A stretch of DNA of 64,000 nt from NCBI RefSeq assembly GCF_004121075.1, contig NZ_RHLN01000011.1, positions 1 through 64,000 of the forward strand, read 5' to 3'. The stretch comes from Lutibacter sp. HS1-25 (GTDB lineage Bacteria; Bacteroidota; Bacteroidia; Flavobacteriales; Flavobacteriaceae). The position numbers and the translations under genes were made by a program. The notes under the pieces are model-generated. The model made no database searches and was not told the DNA's origin. It worked only from the letters and a program-made list of their open reading frames with translations. Shown here in pieces: positions 27,777 through 38,085 of the stretch; position 1 is the stretch's first letter; each line of letters begins with the position of its first letter.

Positions 27777-28034
27777 TTATTTAGCTCTTTCTAGGATTTC
27801 TACTAATCTCCAACGTTTTGATTTACTCATTGGACGAGTTTCCATTATTCTAACAGTGTCTCCAATATTGCAATCATTTTTCTCATCGTGTGCAACGTAC
27901 TTTTTAGTACTTAACACGAATTTTCCGTACATAGGGTGCTTTACTTTTTTAACTTCAGCAACAACAATAGATTTCTCCATTTTATTACTAGAAACTACAC
28001 CTATTCTCTCTTTTCTAAGATTTCTTTTTTCCAT
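27777..28034 (-). CDS. rpsQ: 30S ribosomal protein S17
   Basis: An 85-residue OB-fold 16S rRNA-binding protein ([60 protein letters not shown]). It lies between rpmC and rplN in the standard order. Confidence 0.98.
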   Translation of the reverse strand: MEKRNLRKERIGVVSSNKMEKSIVVAEVKKVKHPMYGKFVLSTKKYVAHDEKNDCNIGDTVRIMETRPMSKSKRWRLVEILERAK

Positions 28035-28053
28035 CTTTTACTTCTGAATACAA

Positions 28054-28245
28054 TTATTGTAATTCTCTTTTAGTTAATTCAGTAGCTACACGTGCTACAG
28101 TTCTTCTAAGTGCTCTCAATTGCAACGGAGTTTCCAACGGTGAAATAGCGTGAGCCATTTTTAGATCTGTATAGTTCTTCTTTAAACTTCCAAGTTGCTC
28201 TTTTAACTCTTCAGTTGATAATTCTATAATTTCTGATTGTTTCAT
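28054..28245 (-). CDS. rpmC: 50S ribosomal protein L29
   Basis: A 63-residue helical hairpin protein at the tunnel exit: MKQSEIIELSTEELKEQLGS, then LKMAHAISPLETPLQLRALR and RRTVARVATELTKREL. It usually neighbours L23 at the site where nascent-chain factors dock. Confidence 0.98.
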   Translation of the reverse strand: MKQSEIIELSTEELKEQLGSLKKNYTDLKMAHAISPLETPLQLRALRRTVARVATELTKRELQ

Positions 28246-28260
28246 TTTTTGAATCGGTTA

Positions 28261-28689
28261 TTATGCGTTATCAAAATCTCTAGCTACAACTAACTTAGTT
28301 TTCACTGGAAGTTTTTGTGCTGCTAAACGTAAAGCTTCTTTCGCAACGTGCTCAGGTACTCCACCTACTTCGAACATTATTCTACCTGGTTTTACTACGG
28401 CTACAAAATATTCTGGAGCACCTTTACCTTTACCCATACGTACTTCTAATGGTTTTTTGGTAATAGGTTTATCTGGAAATATTTTAATCCATAATTGACC
28501 TTCTCTTTTCATATGACGAGTTGCTGCAATACGCGCTGCTTCGATTTGACGAGATGTAAGTAAGTCTTGTTCTAAAGCTTTGATACCAAACATTCCGTTA
28601 GAAAGTTGGTGACCTCTATTTGAGTTTCCACTCATTGCGCCCTTCCCTTTCTGTACTTTACGATATTTAACTCTCTTTGGCTGTAACAT
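28261..28689 (-). CDS. rplP: 50S ribosomal protein L16
   Basis: A 142-residue protein near the peptidyl-transferase and tRNA elbow sites. [60 protein letters not shown] and [19 protein letters not shown] give a firm match. Spacing 23 nt from rpsC, 15 nt to rpmC. Confidence 0.98.
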   Translation of the reverse strand: MLQPKRVKYRKVQKGKGAMSGNSNRGHQLSNGMFGIKALEQDLLTSRQIEAARIAATRHMKREGQLWIKIFPDKPITKKPLEVRMGKGKGAPEYFVAVVKPGRIMFEVGGVPEHVAKEALRLAAQKLPVKTKLVVARDFDNA

Positions 28690-28712
28690 TTTACTTTCTA
28701 AATTTTAAAAAT

Positions 28713-29438
28713 TTATTTTCTTTTACGAGTTTGTGGTTTTCTTCCAGCTGGTTTTTCATTACCACCCTTCGCTTGTTTTTTAGAAAGTCCTACTAATGGA
28801 GATAACTCTCTTTTTCCATAAACTTCGCCTTTCATAATCCATACTTTTACACCTAAACGGCCATAAGTAGTATGGGCTTCAGCAAGTGCATAGTCAACAT
28901 CTGCTCTAAAGGTAGAAAGAGGAATTCTTCCTTCTTTGTAGTGTTCAGAACGTGCCATTTCTGCACCATTCAAACGACCTGAAATTTGAACTTTAATACC
29001 TTCAGCATTCATACGCATTGTAGCTGCAATTGCCATCTTAATAGCTCTTCTGTAAGAAATTCTATTTTCGATTTGACGAGCAATACTAGCTCCTACAAGT
29101 TTTGCGTCTAATTCTGGACGTTTAATTTCAAATATATTGATCTGAACTTCTTTACCTGTAATTTTTTTAAGCTCTTCTTTTAACTTGTCTACCTCTTGAC
29201 CACCTTTACCGATAATAATACCAGGTCTAGCAGTAGTGATAGTAACGGTTACAAGTCTAAGCGTACGCTCAATAATTACCGATGAAACACTTGCTTTAGA
29301 TAAACGAGCATTTACATACTCTCTTATCTTATAATCTTCAGCAATTTTATCTCCGTAGTTTCTTCCTCCATACCAGTTAGATTCCCATCCTCTGATAATT
29401 CCTAAACGATTTCCTATTGGATTTGTTTTTTGTCCCAT
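28713..29438 (-). CDS. rpsC: 30S ribosomal protein S3
   Basis: A 241-residue protein with an N-terminal KH domain ([20 protein letters not shown], the GxxG loop in [17 protein letters not shown]) and the S3 C-terminal domain ([36 protein letters not shown]). The basic tail rich in Lys and Arg is somewhat longer than in E. coli. It forms the mRNA entry channel with S4 and S5. Confidence 0.98.
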   Translation of the reverse strand: MGQKTNPIGNRLGIIRGWESNWYGGRNYGDKIAEDYKIREYVNARLSKASVSSVIIERTLRLVTVTITTARPGIIIGKGGQEVDKLKEELKKITGKEVQINIFEIKRPELDAKLVGASIARQIENRISYRRAIKMAIAATMRMNAEGIKVQISGRLNGAEMARSEHYKEGRIPLSTFRADVDYALAEAHTTYGRLGVKVWIMKGEVYGKRELSPLVGLSKKQAKGGNEKPAGRKPQTRKRK

Positions 29439-29444
29439 TTCTAC

Positions 29445-29855
29445 TTATGATTGATTGCTAACATTTTTACTTCCTAAGACTAAAGTCACGTGATTAGAAC
29501 GTTTTCTAATTCTGTGTGCACGACCTTGTGGTGCTGGTCTTAATCTTTTTAACATTCCTGCGCTGTCTACAAAAATTTCTTTTACAAATAAACCTGCTTC
29601 TTCAATAGATGCATCTTCATTTTTTGCTTGCCAGTTTGAAATGGCACTCAATAATAATTTTTCTAAATTAATAGATGCTTCTTTTACGTTAAATTTTAAA
29701 ATTTGAAGTGCTTTTTCAACTTCAACTCCTCTAACTAAATCTGCAACTAAACGCATTTTTCTTGGTGATGTAGGACACCCCGTAAGCTTAGCAAAAGCTA
29801 CTTGCTTTTTCTCCTCTTTTATCTGCTGTGCTCTTATTTTTTTTCGAACTCCCAT
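29445..29855 (-). CDS. rplV: 50S ribosomal protein L22
   Basis: A 136-residue protein lining the exit tunnel. An N-terminal extension of about 25 basic residues precedes the conserved [20 protein letters not shown]. The beta-hairpin [20 protein letters not shown], which reaches into the tunnel, looks normal, with no macrolide-resistance-type insertion. Confidence 0.98.
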   Translation of the reverse strand: MGVRKKIRAQQIKEEKKQVAFAKLTGCPTSPRKMRLVADLVRGVEVEKALQILKFNVKEASINLEKLLLSAISNWQAKNEDASIEEAGLFVKEIFVDSAGMLKRLRPAPQGRAHRIRKRSNHVTLVLGSKNVSNQS

Positions 29856-29864
29856 GATTTCCTA

Positions 29865-30146
29865 CTATTTTTTACCTTTATTTTTTTTGTCTGCACCATG
29901 TCCTCTGTAAGAACGTGTTGGCGAAAACTCTCCTAATTTATGACCTACCATATTTTCAGTTACATAAACAGGTACAAATTGACGACCGTTGTGAACTGCA
30001 ATTGTTTGTCCCACTGAATCTGGTGTAATCATAGAGGCTCTTGACCAAGTTTTGATTACTGATTTCTTACCAGATTCAAGATTTACTTGTATTTTTTTCT
30101 CAAGTTTATGAGAAACGTAAGGTCCTTTTTTTAATGAACGTGCCAT
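29865..30146 (-). CDS. rpsS: 30S ribosomal protein S19
   Basis: A 93-residue head protein: [60 protein letters not shown] and [12 protein letters not shown] are all canonical. It lies 7 nt after rplB and 9 nt before rplV. Confidence 0.98.
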   Translation of the reverse strand: MARSLKKGPYVSHKLEKKIQVNLESGKKSVIKTWSRASMITPDSVGQTIAVHNGRQFVPVYVTENMVGHKLGEFSPTRSYRGHGADKKNKGKK

Positions 30147-30153
30147 ATATCAA

Positions 30154-30978
30154 TTATTTTTTTCTACGTTCTATAATATACTTATTACTCGCTTTGGTCT
30201 TAGATCTTGTCTTGAATCCTTTTGCAGGTATTCCGTTTCTAGATCTAGGATGTCCTCCTGATGATTTTCCTTCACCACCACCCATTGGATGATCTACAGG
30301 GTTCATAACAACTGGTCTAGTTCTTGGTCTTCTACCTAACCAACGACTTCTACCAGCTTTACCTGAAACTAATAATTGATGATCTGAATTTGACACAACA
30401 CCTATTGTAGCCGAACAAGTTAAAAGAATCATTCTTGTTTCACCTGATGGCAATTTAACAGTTGCATATTTACCATCTCTTGCCATTAATTGAGCAAATG
30501 ATCCAGCACTACGAGCCATAACAGCTCCTTGACCAGGATGTAACTCAATACAAGAAATAGTTGTTCCTAATGGAATTTCACTTAACAACATAGTATTACC
30601 TACGTCAGGAGTAGCTCCTTCACCAGACATTACTGTTTGTCCAACTTGTAAACCATTTTGAGCAATGATATATCTTTTCTCACCATCAGCATAGTTTAGC
30701 AAAGCTATAAATGCTGTACGGTTTGGATCATACTCAATTGTTTTAACTGTTGCAGGGATACCGTTTTTATTTCTTTTGAAATCAATAATACGATATTGTT
30801 TTTTATGACCACCACCAATGTAGCGCATAGTCATTTTCCCTTTGTTGTTTCGACCTCCAGATCTTTTATTCGAAGTAAGTAAACTTTTCTCCGGCTTATC
30901 AGTCGTAATGGTGTCGAACCCATTTACAACTCTAAAACGCTGACCTGGTGTTATTGGTTTTAATTTTCTAACTGACAT
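30154..30978 (-). CDS. rplB: 50S ribosomal protein L2
   Basis: A 274-residue protein essential for subunit association and peptidyl transfer. It has the OB and SH3-like domains ([37 protein letters not shown]) and the C-terminal motif [20 protein letters not shown], containing the conserved histidine near the catalytic centre. Length matches E. coli (273). Confidence 0.99.
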   Translation of the reverse strand: MSVRKLKPITPGQRFRVVNGFDTITTDKPEKSLLTSNKRSGGRNNKGKMTMRYIGGGHKKQYRIIDFKRNKNGIPATVKTIEYDPNRTAFIALLNYADGEKRYIIAQNGLQVGQTVMSGEGATPDVGNTMLLSEIPLGTTISCIELHPGQGAVMARSAGSFAQLMARDGKYATVKLPSGETRMILLTCSATIGVVSNSDHQLLVSGKAGRSRWLGRRPRTRPVVMNPVDHPMGGGEGKSSGGHPRSRNGIPAKGFKTRSKTKASNKYIIERRKK

Positions 30979-30986
30979 TTTGTTTA

Positions 30987-31277
30987 TTATATATTGCTAT
31001 AAAAATCAATGTTTTCCCCTTCAGCCAACTGAACAATTGCTTTTTTATAAGCACCTTTCATAGCTTGTACAATTCCACTTTTAGTGTATTTTGTATTGCG
31101 TTGAACAGGATAATTCATTGTCTTAACACTTTTAATTGTAACACCGTAAGCTTTTTCTACAGCATTTTTAATTTCAAGTTTGTTAGCTTTCTTATTCACA
31201 ACAAAAGAGTAGCGATTAAATAATTCACTATTGTTTGTTGCTTTTTCCGTTATAATAGGTTTTATTAAAATATTCAT
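30987..31277 (-). CDS. rplW: 50S ribosomal protein L23
   Basis: A 96-residue exit-site protein, the docking point for trigger factor and [43 protein letters not shown] and [20 protein letters not shown] are typical. The 11-nt and 8-nt gaps to rplD and rplB are normal. Confidence 0.97.
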   Translation of the reverse strand: MNILIKPIITEKATNNSELFNRYSFVVNKKANKLEIKNAVEKAYGVTIKSVKTMNYPVQRNTKYTKSGIVQAMKGAYKKAIVQLAEGENIDFYSNI

Positions 31278-31288
31278 ATCTGCGAGAC

Positions 31289-31918
31289 CTATTTACTTAA
31301 ATTTAATTCAATACCTTCTAAAGAACTTTCAGAAAGGATTATTTTATTTGCATTCAATAATTCGTAAGTACTTAACCCTGTGCTTGTTACAGTTTTTGAC
31401 TTTTTCAAATTACGCGATGACAAATATACGTTATTATTTGACTCAGCCAACACAAAAAGTGATTTTTTGTTTTCGATGCCAAATGCTTCTAAAATCGCAA
31501 TGAAGTTTTTCGTTTTTGGAGTTTCAAAATTGAAGTCTTCTAAAACTACAATATTGTTCTCTTTTGCTTGAATACTTAATGCTGATTTACGTGCTAATCT
31601 TTTTAAATTTTTATTCAATTTAAAAGAATAATCTTTTGGTCTTGGACCAAAAACACGTCCTCCACCTCTAAATACAGGAGATTTTATACTACCTGCACGA
31701 GCGGTACCAGTACCTTTTTGTTTTTTAATTTTTCTAGTACTTCCAGAAATCTCAGCTCTTTCTTTGGCTTTGTGAGTTCCTTGTCTTTTGTTAGCCAAAA
31801 ACTGTTTTACATCTAAGTAAACAGCATGGTCATTTGGCTCTATTCCATATACAGCATCAGAAAGTTCAACTTTTCTACCTGTATCTTTTCCATGTATGTC
31901 TAAAACTGATACTTCCAT
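31289..31918 (-). CDS. rplD: 50S ribosomal protein L4
   Basis: A 209-residue protein with the extended tunnel loop ([40 protein letters not shown]). In E. coli L4 represses its own S10 operon by acting on the leader. Its start overlaps the rplC stop by one base. The structured spacer between rpsJ and rplC upstream is a candidate control site, though L4 binding there is only inference. Confidence 0.98.
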   Translation of the reverse strand: MEVSVLDIHGKDTGRKVELSDAVYGIEPNDHAVYLDVKQFLANKRQGTHKAKERAEISGSTRKIKKQKGTGTARAGSIKSPVFRGGGRVFGPRPKDYSFKLNKNLKRLARKSALSIQAKENNIVVLEDFNFETPKTKNFIAILEAFGIENKKSLFVLAESNNNVYLSSRNLKKSKTVTSTGLSTYELLNANKIILSESSLEGIELNLSK

Positions 31919-32535
31919 TATTTCTGAATAATTACGTAAGCGTTTTTATGTCCAGGAATTGCTCCTTTGATAACAAGTAAATTCTTTTCAGGAACTACTT
32001 TTAAAACTCTTAAATTTTGAACTGTAACTTTGTTTCCTCCCATTCTACCTGCCATACGCATTCCTTTGAATACTCTAGCTGGATAAGATGCAGCACCTAC
32101 TGAACCTGGAGCTCTTAAACGGTTATGTTGACCGTGTGTTGCTTGACCTACACCGGCAAAACCGTGGCGTTTTACAACACCTTGAAAACCTTTACCTTTA
32201 GAGTTTGCTGAAACATCAACAAATTCTCCTTCAGTAAATAATTCTACTGTTATTTCATCTCCTAATTTGTACTCTTCAGTAAAATCAACAAATTCAACAA
32301 CTTTTTTCTTGGCAGTGGTACCAGCTTTCTTAAAGTGACCATCTAAAGCTTTATTAGAGCTTTTTGCCTTCTTGTCATCGAAACCAAGTTGTAACGCTTT
32401 ATAACCGTCTACTTCTTTAGTTCTGACTTGGGTGACAACGCATGGACCTGCTTCAACTACTGTACAAGGAATGTTTTTCCCGTTAGCGTCAAATAAGCTG
32501 GTCATACCGATTTTTCTTCCTATTAACCCAGACAT
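31918..32535 (-). CDS. rplC: 50S ribosomal protein L3
   Basis: A 205-residue protein reaching the peptidyl-transferase centre. [20 protein letters not shown] at the start and [15 protein letters not shown] with [20 protein letters not shown] later are typical. The glutamine that PrmB methylates in E. coli (in GSIGQNQTP) is replaced here (GSVGAASYP), as is common in the phylum. It is preceded by a 150-nt spacer with two hairpins. Confidence 0.98.
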   Translation of the reverse strand: MSGLIGRKIGMTSLFDANGKNIPCTVVEAGPCVVTQVRTKEVDGYKALQLGFDDKKAKSSNKALDGHFKKAGTTAKKKVVEFVDFTEEYKLGDEITVELFTEGEFVDVSANSKGKGFQGVVKRHGFAGVGQATHGQHNRLRAPGSVGAASYPARVFKGMRMAGRMGGNKVTVQNLRVLKVVPEKNLLVIKGAIPGHKNAYVIIQK

Positions 32536-32685
32536 TTAAATTAAATTTAATTATTATTATTCTATTATTATTTCAAAAAAAACAGGGTCAAAAAACACTT
32601 CAACCCTGATGTATTTTTTTTCGTTTTTCCTTCGTCAATCGCTCCGGACATGTAATTGAAAGTTGCCTTTCAACAATTAAAGTAC
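32536..32685 (-). promoter_or_regulatory. Structured spacer between rpsJ and rplC, possible attenuator
   Basis: In transcription order this gap holds a 7-bp hairpin (TTGAAAG/CTTTCAA, about 32655-32673), a purine-rich single-stranded part, then a hairpin CAGGGT/ACCCTG (32583-32608) followed by eight U residues (32575-32582). The second hairpin and U-tract look like a weak intrinsic terminator inside an operon. A premature-termination control step or an RNA processing site would both fit. In E. coli the S10 leader lies before rpsJ, so this location is different. Confidence 0.55.
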
Positions 32686-32991
32686 TTAAACTTTAATCTC
32701 TACTTCAACTCCACTTGGTAATTCTAACTTCATTAAAGCATCGATAGTTTTTGATGATGAACTATAAATGTCTAATAATCTTTTGTAAGAACTCAATTGA
32801 AATTGCTCTCTAGATTTTTTATTTACGTGCGGAGAACGCAAAACTGTAAATATTTTTTTATGAGTTGGTAATGGAATTGGACCATTTACAACTGCTCCAG
32901 TACTTTTTACCGTTTTTACAATTTTTTCAGCAGATTTATCTACTAAATTGTAATCGTACGATTTTAATTTTATTCTAATTTTTTGACTCAT
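32686..32991 (-). CDS. rpsJ: 30S ribosomal protein S10
   Basis: A 101-residue protein that also acts as NusE in transcription antitermination. [40 protein letters not shown] and [20 protein letters not shown] are canonical. It follows fusA by 17 nt, with no tuf between them, which joins the str and S10 operons directly. Confidence 0.99.
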   Translation of the reverse strand: MSQKIRIKLKSYDYNLVDKSAEKIVKTVKSTGAVVNGPIPLPTHKKIFTVLRSPHVNKKSREQFQLSSYKRLLDIYSSSSKTIDALMKLELPSGVEVEIKV

Positions 32992-33008
32992 CGTTTGTAA
33001 TTTAGAGA

Positions 33009-35126
33009 TTAACCTTTTGCTTTAGCTATTACGTCTTCTGAAATATTTGACGGACATGCTTCATAATGTGAAAATTCCATTGAAGAAGATGCTCTACCTG
33101 AAGACAATGTTCTTAATGTAGTAACATAACCGAACATTTCTGATAAAGGAACTGTTGCTTTTACAACTTTTGCACCTGCTCTGTCATCCATTGCATTTAC
33201 TTGTCCTCTTCTTCTATTTAAATCTCCAACAATATCTCCCATGTTTTCTTCAGGAGTTACTACGTCAATTTTCATAATTGGTTCAAGAATAACTGGCTTA
33301 CAACCTTTAGCTGCAGCTTTGTATCCTAATTTAGCCGCTAATTCGAATGATAATTGATCCGAATCCACCGCGTGGAAAGATCCATCAAACAATTCAACTT
33401 TTAAACTATCCATTTCGTATCCTGCTAAAGGACCATTCTTCATTGCTTCTTTGAAACCTTTTTCAACTGAAGGAATAAACTCTTTAGGAATATTACCACC
33501 TTTAATAGAGTTGATGAATACCAATCCTGGTTTATCATCATCTGCAGGTCCCATTGTAAATTGAATATCAGCAAATTTACCACGACCACCCGATTGCTTT
33601 TTATAAGACTCACGGTGTTTAGTCTCTTGTGTAAGTGCTTCTTTGTATTCTACTTGAGGTTGACCTTCATTTACTTCTACTTTAAACTCACGTCTTAAAC
33701 GATCTACAATAATTTCTAAGTGTAACTCACCCATTCCTGAAATAATTGTTTGACCTGAAGCTTCGTCAGTTTTTACTGTAAATGTAGGATCTTCTTCAGC
33801 TAATTTAGACAAAGCCATTCCTAATTTATCAACGTCTGCTTTTGTTTTAGGTTCAACCGCGATACCAATAACTGGATCAGGGAAATTCATAGACTCTAAT
33901 ACAATAGGGTGTTTTTCATCACACATTGTATCTCCAGTTCTAATATCTTTAAATCCAACACCTGCACCAATATCTCCTGCTTCGATATAATCAATAGCAT
34001 TTTGTTTATTAGAGTGCATTTGGTAAATTCTTGAGATACGTTCTTTTTTACCAGAACGACTGTTCAAAATATAAGAACCAGCATCTAAACGACCTGAATA
34101 TGCTCTAAAGAAAGCTAAACGACCAACATAAGGATCTGTTGCAATTTTAAAAGCTAAAGCTGCAAACGGCTCATTAACAGATGGTTTACGTAATTCTTCT
34201 TTTTCTGTATTTGGATTGATTCCTTTTACACCTTCTTTATCAGTTGGTGAAGGTAAATAACGACAAACAGCATCTAATAAGAACTGAACACCTTTATTTT
34301 TAAATGCAGAACCACAAACCATTGGAATGATAGACATATCCATTACAGCAGCACGAAGCGCAGCATGCACCTCATCTTCAGTAATAGAATCTTCATCTTC
34401 CATATATTTTTCTAAAAGGTTTTCATCATATGCAGCAACTTCTTCAATAAGTTTACCACGTAATTCTTTAGCCTCTTCTTTTAAATCTTCAGGAATATCA
34501 ACAATATCGAAAGTAGCTCCCATAGTATGGTCATGGAAAATTACCGCACGATTCTTAATTAAATCAACAATTCCTTTGAAGTTTTCTTCATCACCAATAT
34601 TGATAACGATAGGCACTGCATTAGAACCTAACATTTCTCTTACTTGTGTACAAACATTTAAAAAGTTTGCACCTTGACGGTCCATTTTATTTACGAAACC
34701 AATTCTTGGAACTTTATAGTTATCAGCCAATCTCCAGTTAGTTTCAGATTGAGGCTCAACACCATCAACTGCACTAAATAAAAATACCAATCCGTCTAAA
34801 ACTCTTAACGAACGATTTACCTCTACAGTAAAATCAACGTGACCAGGAGTGTCAATGATGTTAAAGTGATACCCTTTTGCATCTGCAGTTGGTTCCCCGT
34901 TTTCAGTTGGGAATTTCCATTCGCAAGTTGTAGCAGCTGAAGTAATTGTAATACCTCTTTCTTGCTCTTGCTCCATCCAGTCCATTGTTGCAGCACCATC
35001 ATGTACCTCTCCAATTTTATGAGAAACACCAGTATAATAAAGGATACGCTCTGTACACGTAGTTTTACCAGCATCAATATGAGCTGCAATACCTATGTTT
35101 CTTGTATATTTTAAATCTCTTGCCAT
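33009..35126 (-). CDS. fusA: Elongation factor G
   Basis: A 705-residue translocation GTPase. G1 [19 protein letters not shown], switch [14 protein letters not shown] and G4 NKMDRQGA define the GTPase domain. Domain II, III ([19 protein letters not shown]), IV ([13 protein letters not shown]) and V ([20 protein letters not shown]) follow in order. Length is normal for canonical EF-G rather than the shorter EF-G2. It lies in the str part of the operon, 9 nt after rpsG. Confidence 0.99.
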   Translation of the reverse strand: MARDLKYTRNIGIAAHIDAGKTTCTERILYYTGVSHKIGEVHDGAATMDWMEQEQERGITITSAATTCEWKFPTENGEPTADAKGYHFNIIDTPGHVDFTVEVNRSLRVLDGLVFLFSAVDGVEPQSETNWRLADNYKVPRIGFVNKMDRQGANFLNVCTQVREMLGSNAVPIVINIGDEENFKGIVDLIKNRAVIFHDHTMGATFDIVDIPEDLKEEAKELRGKLIEEVAAYDENLLEKYMEDEDSITEDEVHAALRAAVMDMSIIPMVCGSAFKNKGVQFLLDAVCRYLPSPTDKEGVKGINPNTEKEELRKPSVNEPFAALAFKIATDPYVGRLAFFRAYSGRLDAGSYILNSRSGKKERISRIYQMHSNKQNAIDYIEAGDIGAGVGFKDIRTGDTMCDEKHPIVLESMNFPDPVIGIAVEPKTKADVDKLGMALSKLAEEDPTFTVKTDEASGQTIISGMGELHLEIIVDRLRREFKVEVNEGQPQVEYKEALTQETKHRESYKKQSGGRGKFADIQFTMGPADDDKPGLVFINSIKGGNIPKEFIPSVEKGFKEAMKNGPLAGYEMDSLKVELFDGSFHAVDSDQLSFELAAKLGYKAAAKGCKPVILEPIMKIDVVTPEENMGDIVGDLNRRRGQVNAMDDRAGAKVVKATVPLSEMFGYVTTLRTLSSGRASSSMEFSHYEACPSNISEDVIAKAKG

Positions 35127-35135
35127 CTTTATTTA

Positions 35136-35612
35136 TTAAAATCTAAGGTGAGAGAATGCTTTGTTAGCATCAGCCATTTTGTGAACATCAATTCTTTTCT
35201 TAACAGCAGCACCTTCTTCTTTTGCAGCAGCTAATACTTCACCAGCTAAACGCTGAGCCATTGATTTTTCATTTCTTTTTCTTGAATAAGAAATTAACCA
35301 TTTAATCGCGATAGAAACCTTACGGTCTGGTCTAATTTGCGATGGAATTTGGAATGTTGCACCACCAACTCTACGGCTACGAACCTCAACTTGTGGCATT
35401 ACGTTACTCAACGCATCTTTCCAAATTTGTAATGATGTCTTTTCGTCATCTTGTTTTTTCTGTTCTACAATGTCTAGTGCATCATAGAAAACTTTGAACG
35501 CTACAGATTTTTTACCATCCCACATCAAGTTGTTCACAAAACGTGTAACTAACTGATCGTTAAATTTTGGATCCGGTAAAAGAACTCTTTTTTTCGCTGC
35601 TCTTTTTCTCAT
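35136..35612 (-). CDS. rpsG: 30S ribosomal protein S7
   Basis: A 158-residue head assembly protein. [60 protein letters not shown] and [20 protein letters not shown] are typical. Length equals the usual 156-158. Confidence 0.99.
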   Translation of the reverse strand: MRKRAAKKRVLLPDPKFNDQLVTRFVNNLMWDGKKSVAFKVFYDALDIVEQKKQDDEKTSLQIWKDALSNVMPQVEVRSRRVGGATFQIPSQIRPDRKVSIAIKWLISYSRKRNEKSMAQRLAGEVLAAAKEEGAAVKKRIDVHKMADANKAFSHLRF

Positions 35613-35635
35613 GTCTTTACATTAAAGTTTTTAAA

Positions 35636-36010
35636 TTACTTTTTAGGTGCTTTTGTACCATATTTAGAGCGACGTTGTGTTCTTCCATCAACACCTGCAG
35701 TATCTAATGCTCCACGAACAATATGATATCTAACTCCTGGTAAATCTTTAACCCTTCCACCTCTAACTAATACTATCGAGTGCTCTTGTAGATTATGTCC
35801 TTCTCCAGGGATGTAAGCGTTCACTTCATTACCGTTTGTTAACCTTACCCTTGCAACTTTACGCATTGCTGAGTTTGGTTTTTTTGGTGTAGTAGTGTAA
35901 ACACGTGTACATACTCCTCTACGTTGAGGACAAGAATCTAAAGCAGCCGATTTACTCTTCTTAGTTATTTTGGTTCTTCCTTTTCGTACTAATTGCGAAA
36001 TTGTTGGCAT
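35636..36010 (-). CDS. rpsL: 30S ribosomal protein S12
   Basis: A 124-residue decoding-centre protein. Both loops that carry streptomycin-resistance mutations have the wild-type lysines ([18 protein letters not shown] and [20 protein letters not shown]), so no such resistance is encoded. It is the first gene of the rpsL-to-rplQ operon. A good flavobacterial promoter lies 57-86 nt upstream. Confidence 0.99.
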   Translation of the reverse strand: MPTISQLVRKGRTKITKKSKSAALDSCPQRRGVCTRVYTTTPKKPNSAMRKVARVRLTNGNEVNAYIPGEGHNLQEHSIVLVRGGRVKDLPGVRYHIVRGALDTAGVDGRTQRRSKYGTKAPKK

Positions 36011-36066
36011 ACTAAAATTTTGTTATAAATTACTTTTATTTTTCTTAGGTCTTTTCTAAGAGTCTG

Positions 36067-36096
36067 CAAATGTACAAATTATTTCTTGTTAACCAA
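36067..36096 (-). promoter_or_regulatory. Promoter of the ribosomal protein operon
   Basis: Minus-strand TTG (36094-36096), a 19-nt spacer and TACATTTG (36067-36074) match the -33/-7 consensus of flavobacteria well. The leader of about 50 nt to the rpsL ATG includes a small hairpin CTTAG/CTAAG near 36047-36063. Confidence 0.75.
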
Positions 36097-36167
36097 ACAC
36101 CAAGTTTAATTATTTTTATAATTGATTTTTAAATAGATATCTATATCTTCACACCGTAAATAATTAT

Positions 36168-37859
36168 ATGTTAAAAAGCATTCTTAAATTTTTAGTCTTC
36201 GGATTCATTTTTTTTATTTCTTTTGAAACAATTTTCGCTCAAAACTTAACGCTAATTGTACATTCAAAAGACAGCACTAATATGGCTGTTTTAAAAAAAA
36301 TAGCTTATATAAAGAAACACCCAAATAAAATAAGCGCATTAAATGAGGTTGATTCTATCTCTACAATAATTACAAAATTAGGCTACATTAACAACACCTA
36401 TTTATTAACTGAAAAAGATTCTATTATTGACTGTGAATTTACACTGAATAAAAAAATAGAGATTATTAGAGTTTATTATCCAGAAAATTCGATTGACCAA
36501 AAAATACTTAAGCAACTAGCCTTAAATACAAGCAATTCATATTTTGATATTTTTTTCAACTCCATAGAAAATACCATTTATCAATTAATTCAATATTTTG
36601 AAAATTCAGGTCACCCATTTACTTCAATCTATTTAAGCGATATTTCGCAACAAAATGATTTACTATCAGCAAAACTCAATTTAAATATTTCTTCAAAAAG
36701 AACCGTTGACAATATTATAATTAAAGGATATCCTGAATTTCCTGAAAAATATCTAAAACATTACCTAAACATCAAAACCAACGAAACTTTTAACATCAAC
36801 GATTTAACCAAACTAAGCGAACTTATAAATACAATTCCTTTTATAACTCAAATAAAAAAACCTGAAGTATTATTTACCAAAGACTCCACTTCACTATACC
36901 TTTATTTAACAAAAAAATCTAATAGTAATTTTGACGGTATTATCGGCTTTTCAAATGAAGACAATAGAAGTAGCATTCAGTTCAATGGGTATTTGGATTT
37001 AAATTTAAACAATGTTTTAAACAAAGGTGAATCATTTGGCATACATTGGGAAAACACCCAAGACTTAAATTCATCTTTAAAATTAAACTTCAACTCACCA
37101 TATATATTCAATAGCAATTTTATTTTTAACGGCAGCTTTTCAATTTTCAGACAAGACAGTTCTTATGTAAATACAAACGGACATATAAAGTTGGGGCACG
37201 AAATAAATCAAAAAAATCTAATTACACTCACTGGCTCAAATGAAAAGTCAAATCTATCATCAACATCAAACACAAGCAACAACACCAATAGCTTCACAAA
37301 AAAAATGTTAGGTGTTTCGTACACTTTCAATATTCCAGAAAAATCGATATATAATAATAGGTATAAATTTTATGTTGATACCGGTTTTTTAATTGGCAAT
37401 AGAAAAAGTGAAAATTCAAAAACACAACAAAACATATTTGAATTATCAGCAAACTACATTGCAAACTTAAATACACGAAATTCCATATTACTAAAAACAA
37501 CTACCCAACTTTTAAACACATCAAATCCATTTGAAAATGAGCTTTTCAGAATTGGCGGTATCAACTCAATAAGAGGTTTTAACGAACAAAGCATCCTAAC
37601 ATCAAAATACAACATAACAACAATTGAATATCATTATTTAACAAATAAAACCTCTTACCTATACACCATCACAGATTTAGCTATTCTAAATAACATCAAC
37701 ACACAAACTACAACACAAATTTACGGAGTAGGATTGGGTTATTTTTTAACCACAAAACGAACAATTTTAAATTTAAGCTACGCTGTTGGCTCAAATTACG
37801 ACACCTCGTTTAATATCAACAATTCAAAAATCCACATTAAAATAACTTACCCGTTTTAA
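36168..37859 (+). CDS. Omp85/BamA-like outer membrane protein
   Basis: A 563-residue protein with a signal peptide ending near residue 24 (FETIFAQ). Residues of about 90-240 look like POTRA domains (VDNIIIKGYPEFPEKYLKHY). The C-terminal ~310 residues form a beta-barrel, with the Omp85 loop-6 motif in RIGGINSIRGFNEQSI and a terminal aromatic signal KIHIKITYPF. It is shorter than BamA (about 800 in E. coli) and closer in size to TamA or two-partner-secretion proteins. The cargo or substrate is unknown; there is no partner gene beside it. Confidence 0.85.
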   Translation: MLKSILKFLVFGFIFFISFETIFAQNLTLIVHSKDSTNMAVLKKIAYIKKHPNKISALNEVDSISTIITKLGYINNTYLLTEKDSIIDCEFTLNKKIEIIRVYYPENSIDQKILKQLALNTSNSYFDIFFNSIENTIYQLIQYFENSGHPFTSIYLSDISQQNDLLSAKLNLNISSKRTVDNIIIKGYPEFPEKYLKHYLNIKTNETFNINDLTKLSELINTIPFITQIKKPEVLFTKDSTSLYLYLTKKSNSNFDGIIGFSNEDNRSSIQFNGYLDLNLNNVLNKGESFGIHWENTQDLNSSLKLNFNSPYIFNSNFIFNGSFSIFRQDSSYVNTNGHIKLGHEINQKNLITLTGSNEKSNLSSTSNTSNNTNSFTKKMLGVSYTFNIPEKSIYNNRYKFYVDTGFLIGNRKSENSKTQQNIFELSANYIANLNTRNSILLKTTTQLLNTSNPFENELFRIGGINSIRGFNEQSILTSKYNITTIEYHYLTNKTSYLYTITDLAILNNINTQTTTQIYGVGLGYFLTTKRTILNLSYAVGSNYDTSFNINNSKIHIKITYPF

Positions 37860-37866
37860 GAATAAA

Positions 37867-37888
37867 TTATGTTAAAATTTTAACATAA
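37867..37888. repeat. Perfect 22-bp AT palindrome after the Omp85 gene
   Basis: TTATGTTAAAA is followed directly by its reverse complement TTTTAACATAA, beginning 7 nt after the stop codon. With no loop and mostly A/T it is a poor terminator; a protein-binding site or a chance palindrome are both possible. It lies at the start of the 226-nt gap before the first SusC gene. Confidence 0.6.
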
Positions 37889-38027
37889 CAGAGCCTTTAC
37901 AACAACTTAACACACCTTTCGCATACCATTTTAACATTCAAATACTCAATACAAAACCCGCAAATCGGCTATTTTAACATATATTAATGTTTATTTAACA
38001 TTATTTAAGAATTTAACATATAATAAC

Positions 38028-38058
38028 TTGCTTTATTAACAAATTATTAAGATTTTTG
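38028..38058 (+). promoter_or_regulatory. Promoter candidate of the first SusC gene
   Basis: TTG (38028-38030), a 20-nt spacer and GATTTTTG (38051-38058), a one-base variant of TAnnTTTG at its first two positions. The same arrangement, with the same spacing, recurs before the second SusC gene, which supports its function. Confidence 0.5.
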
Positions 38059-38085
38059 ATATAATTAATTCAAATATTTATATAA

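Noticed and set aside
32991-33009. Search for tuf between fusA and rpsJ
   Set aside because: The gap is 17 nt; tuf is simply elsewhere in the genome, as in many Bacteroidota.
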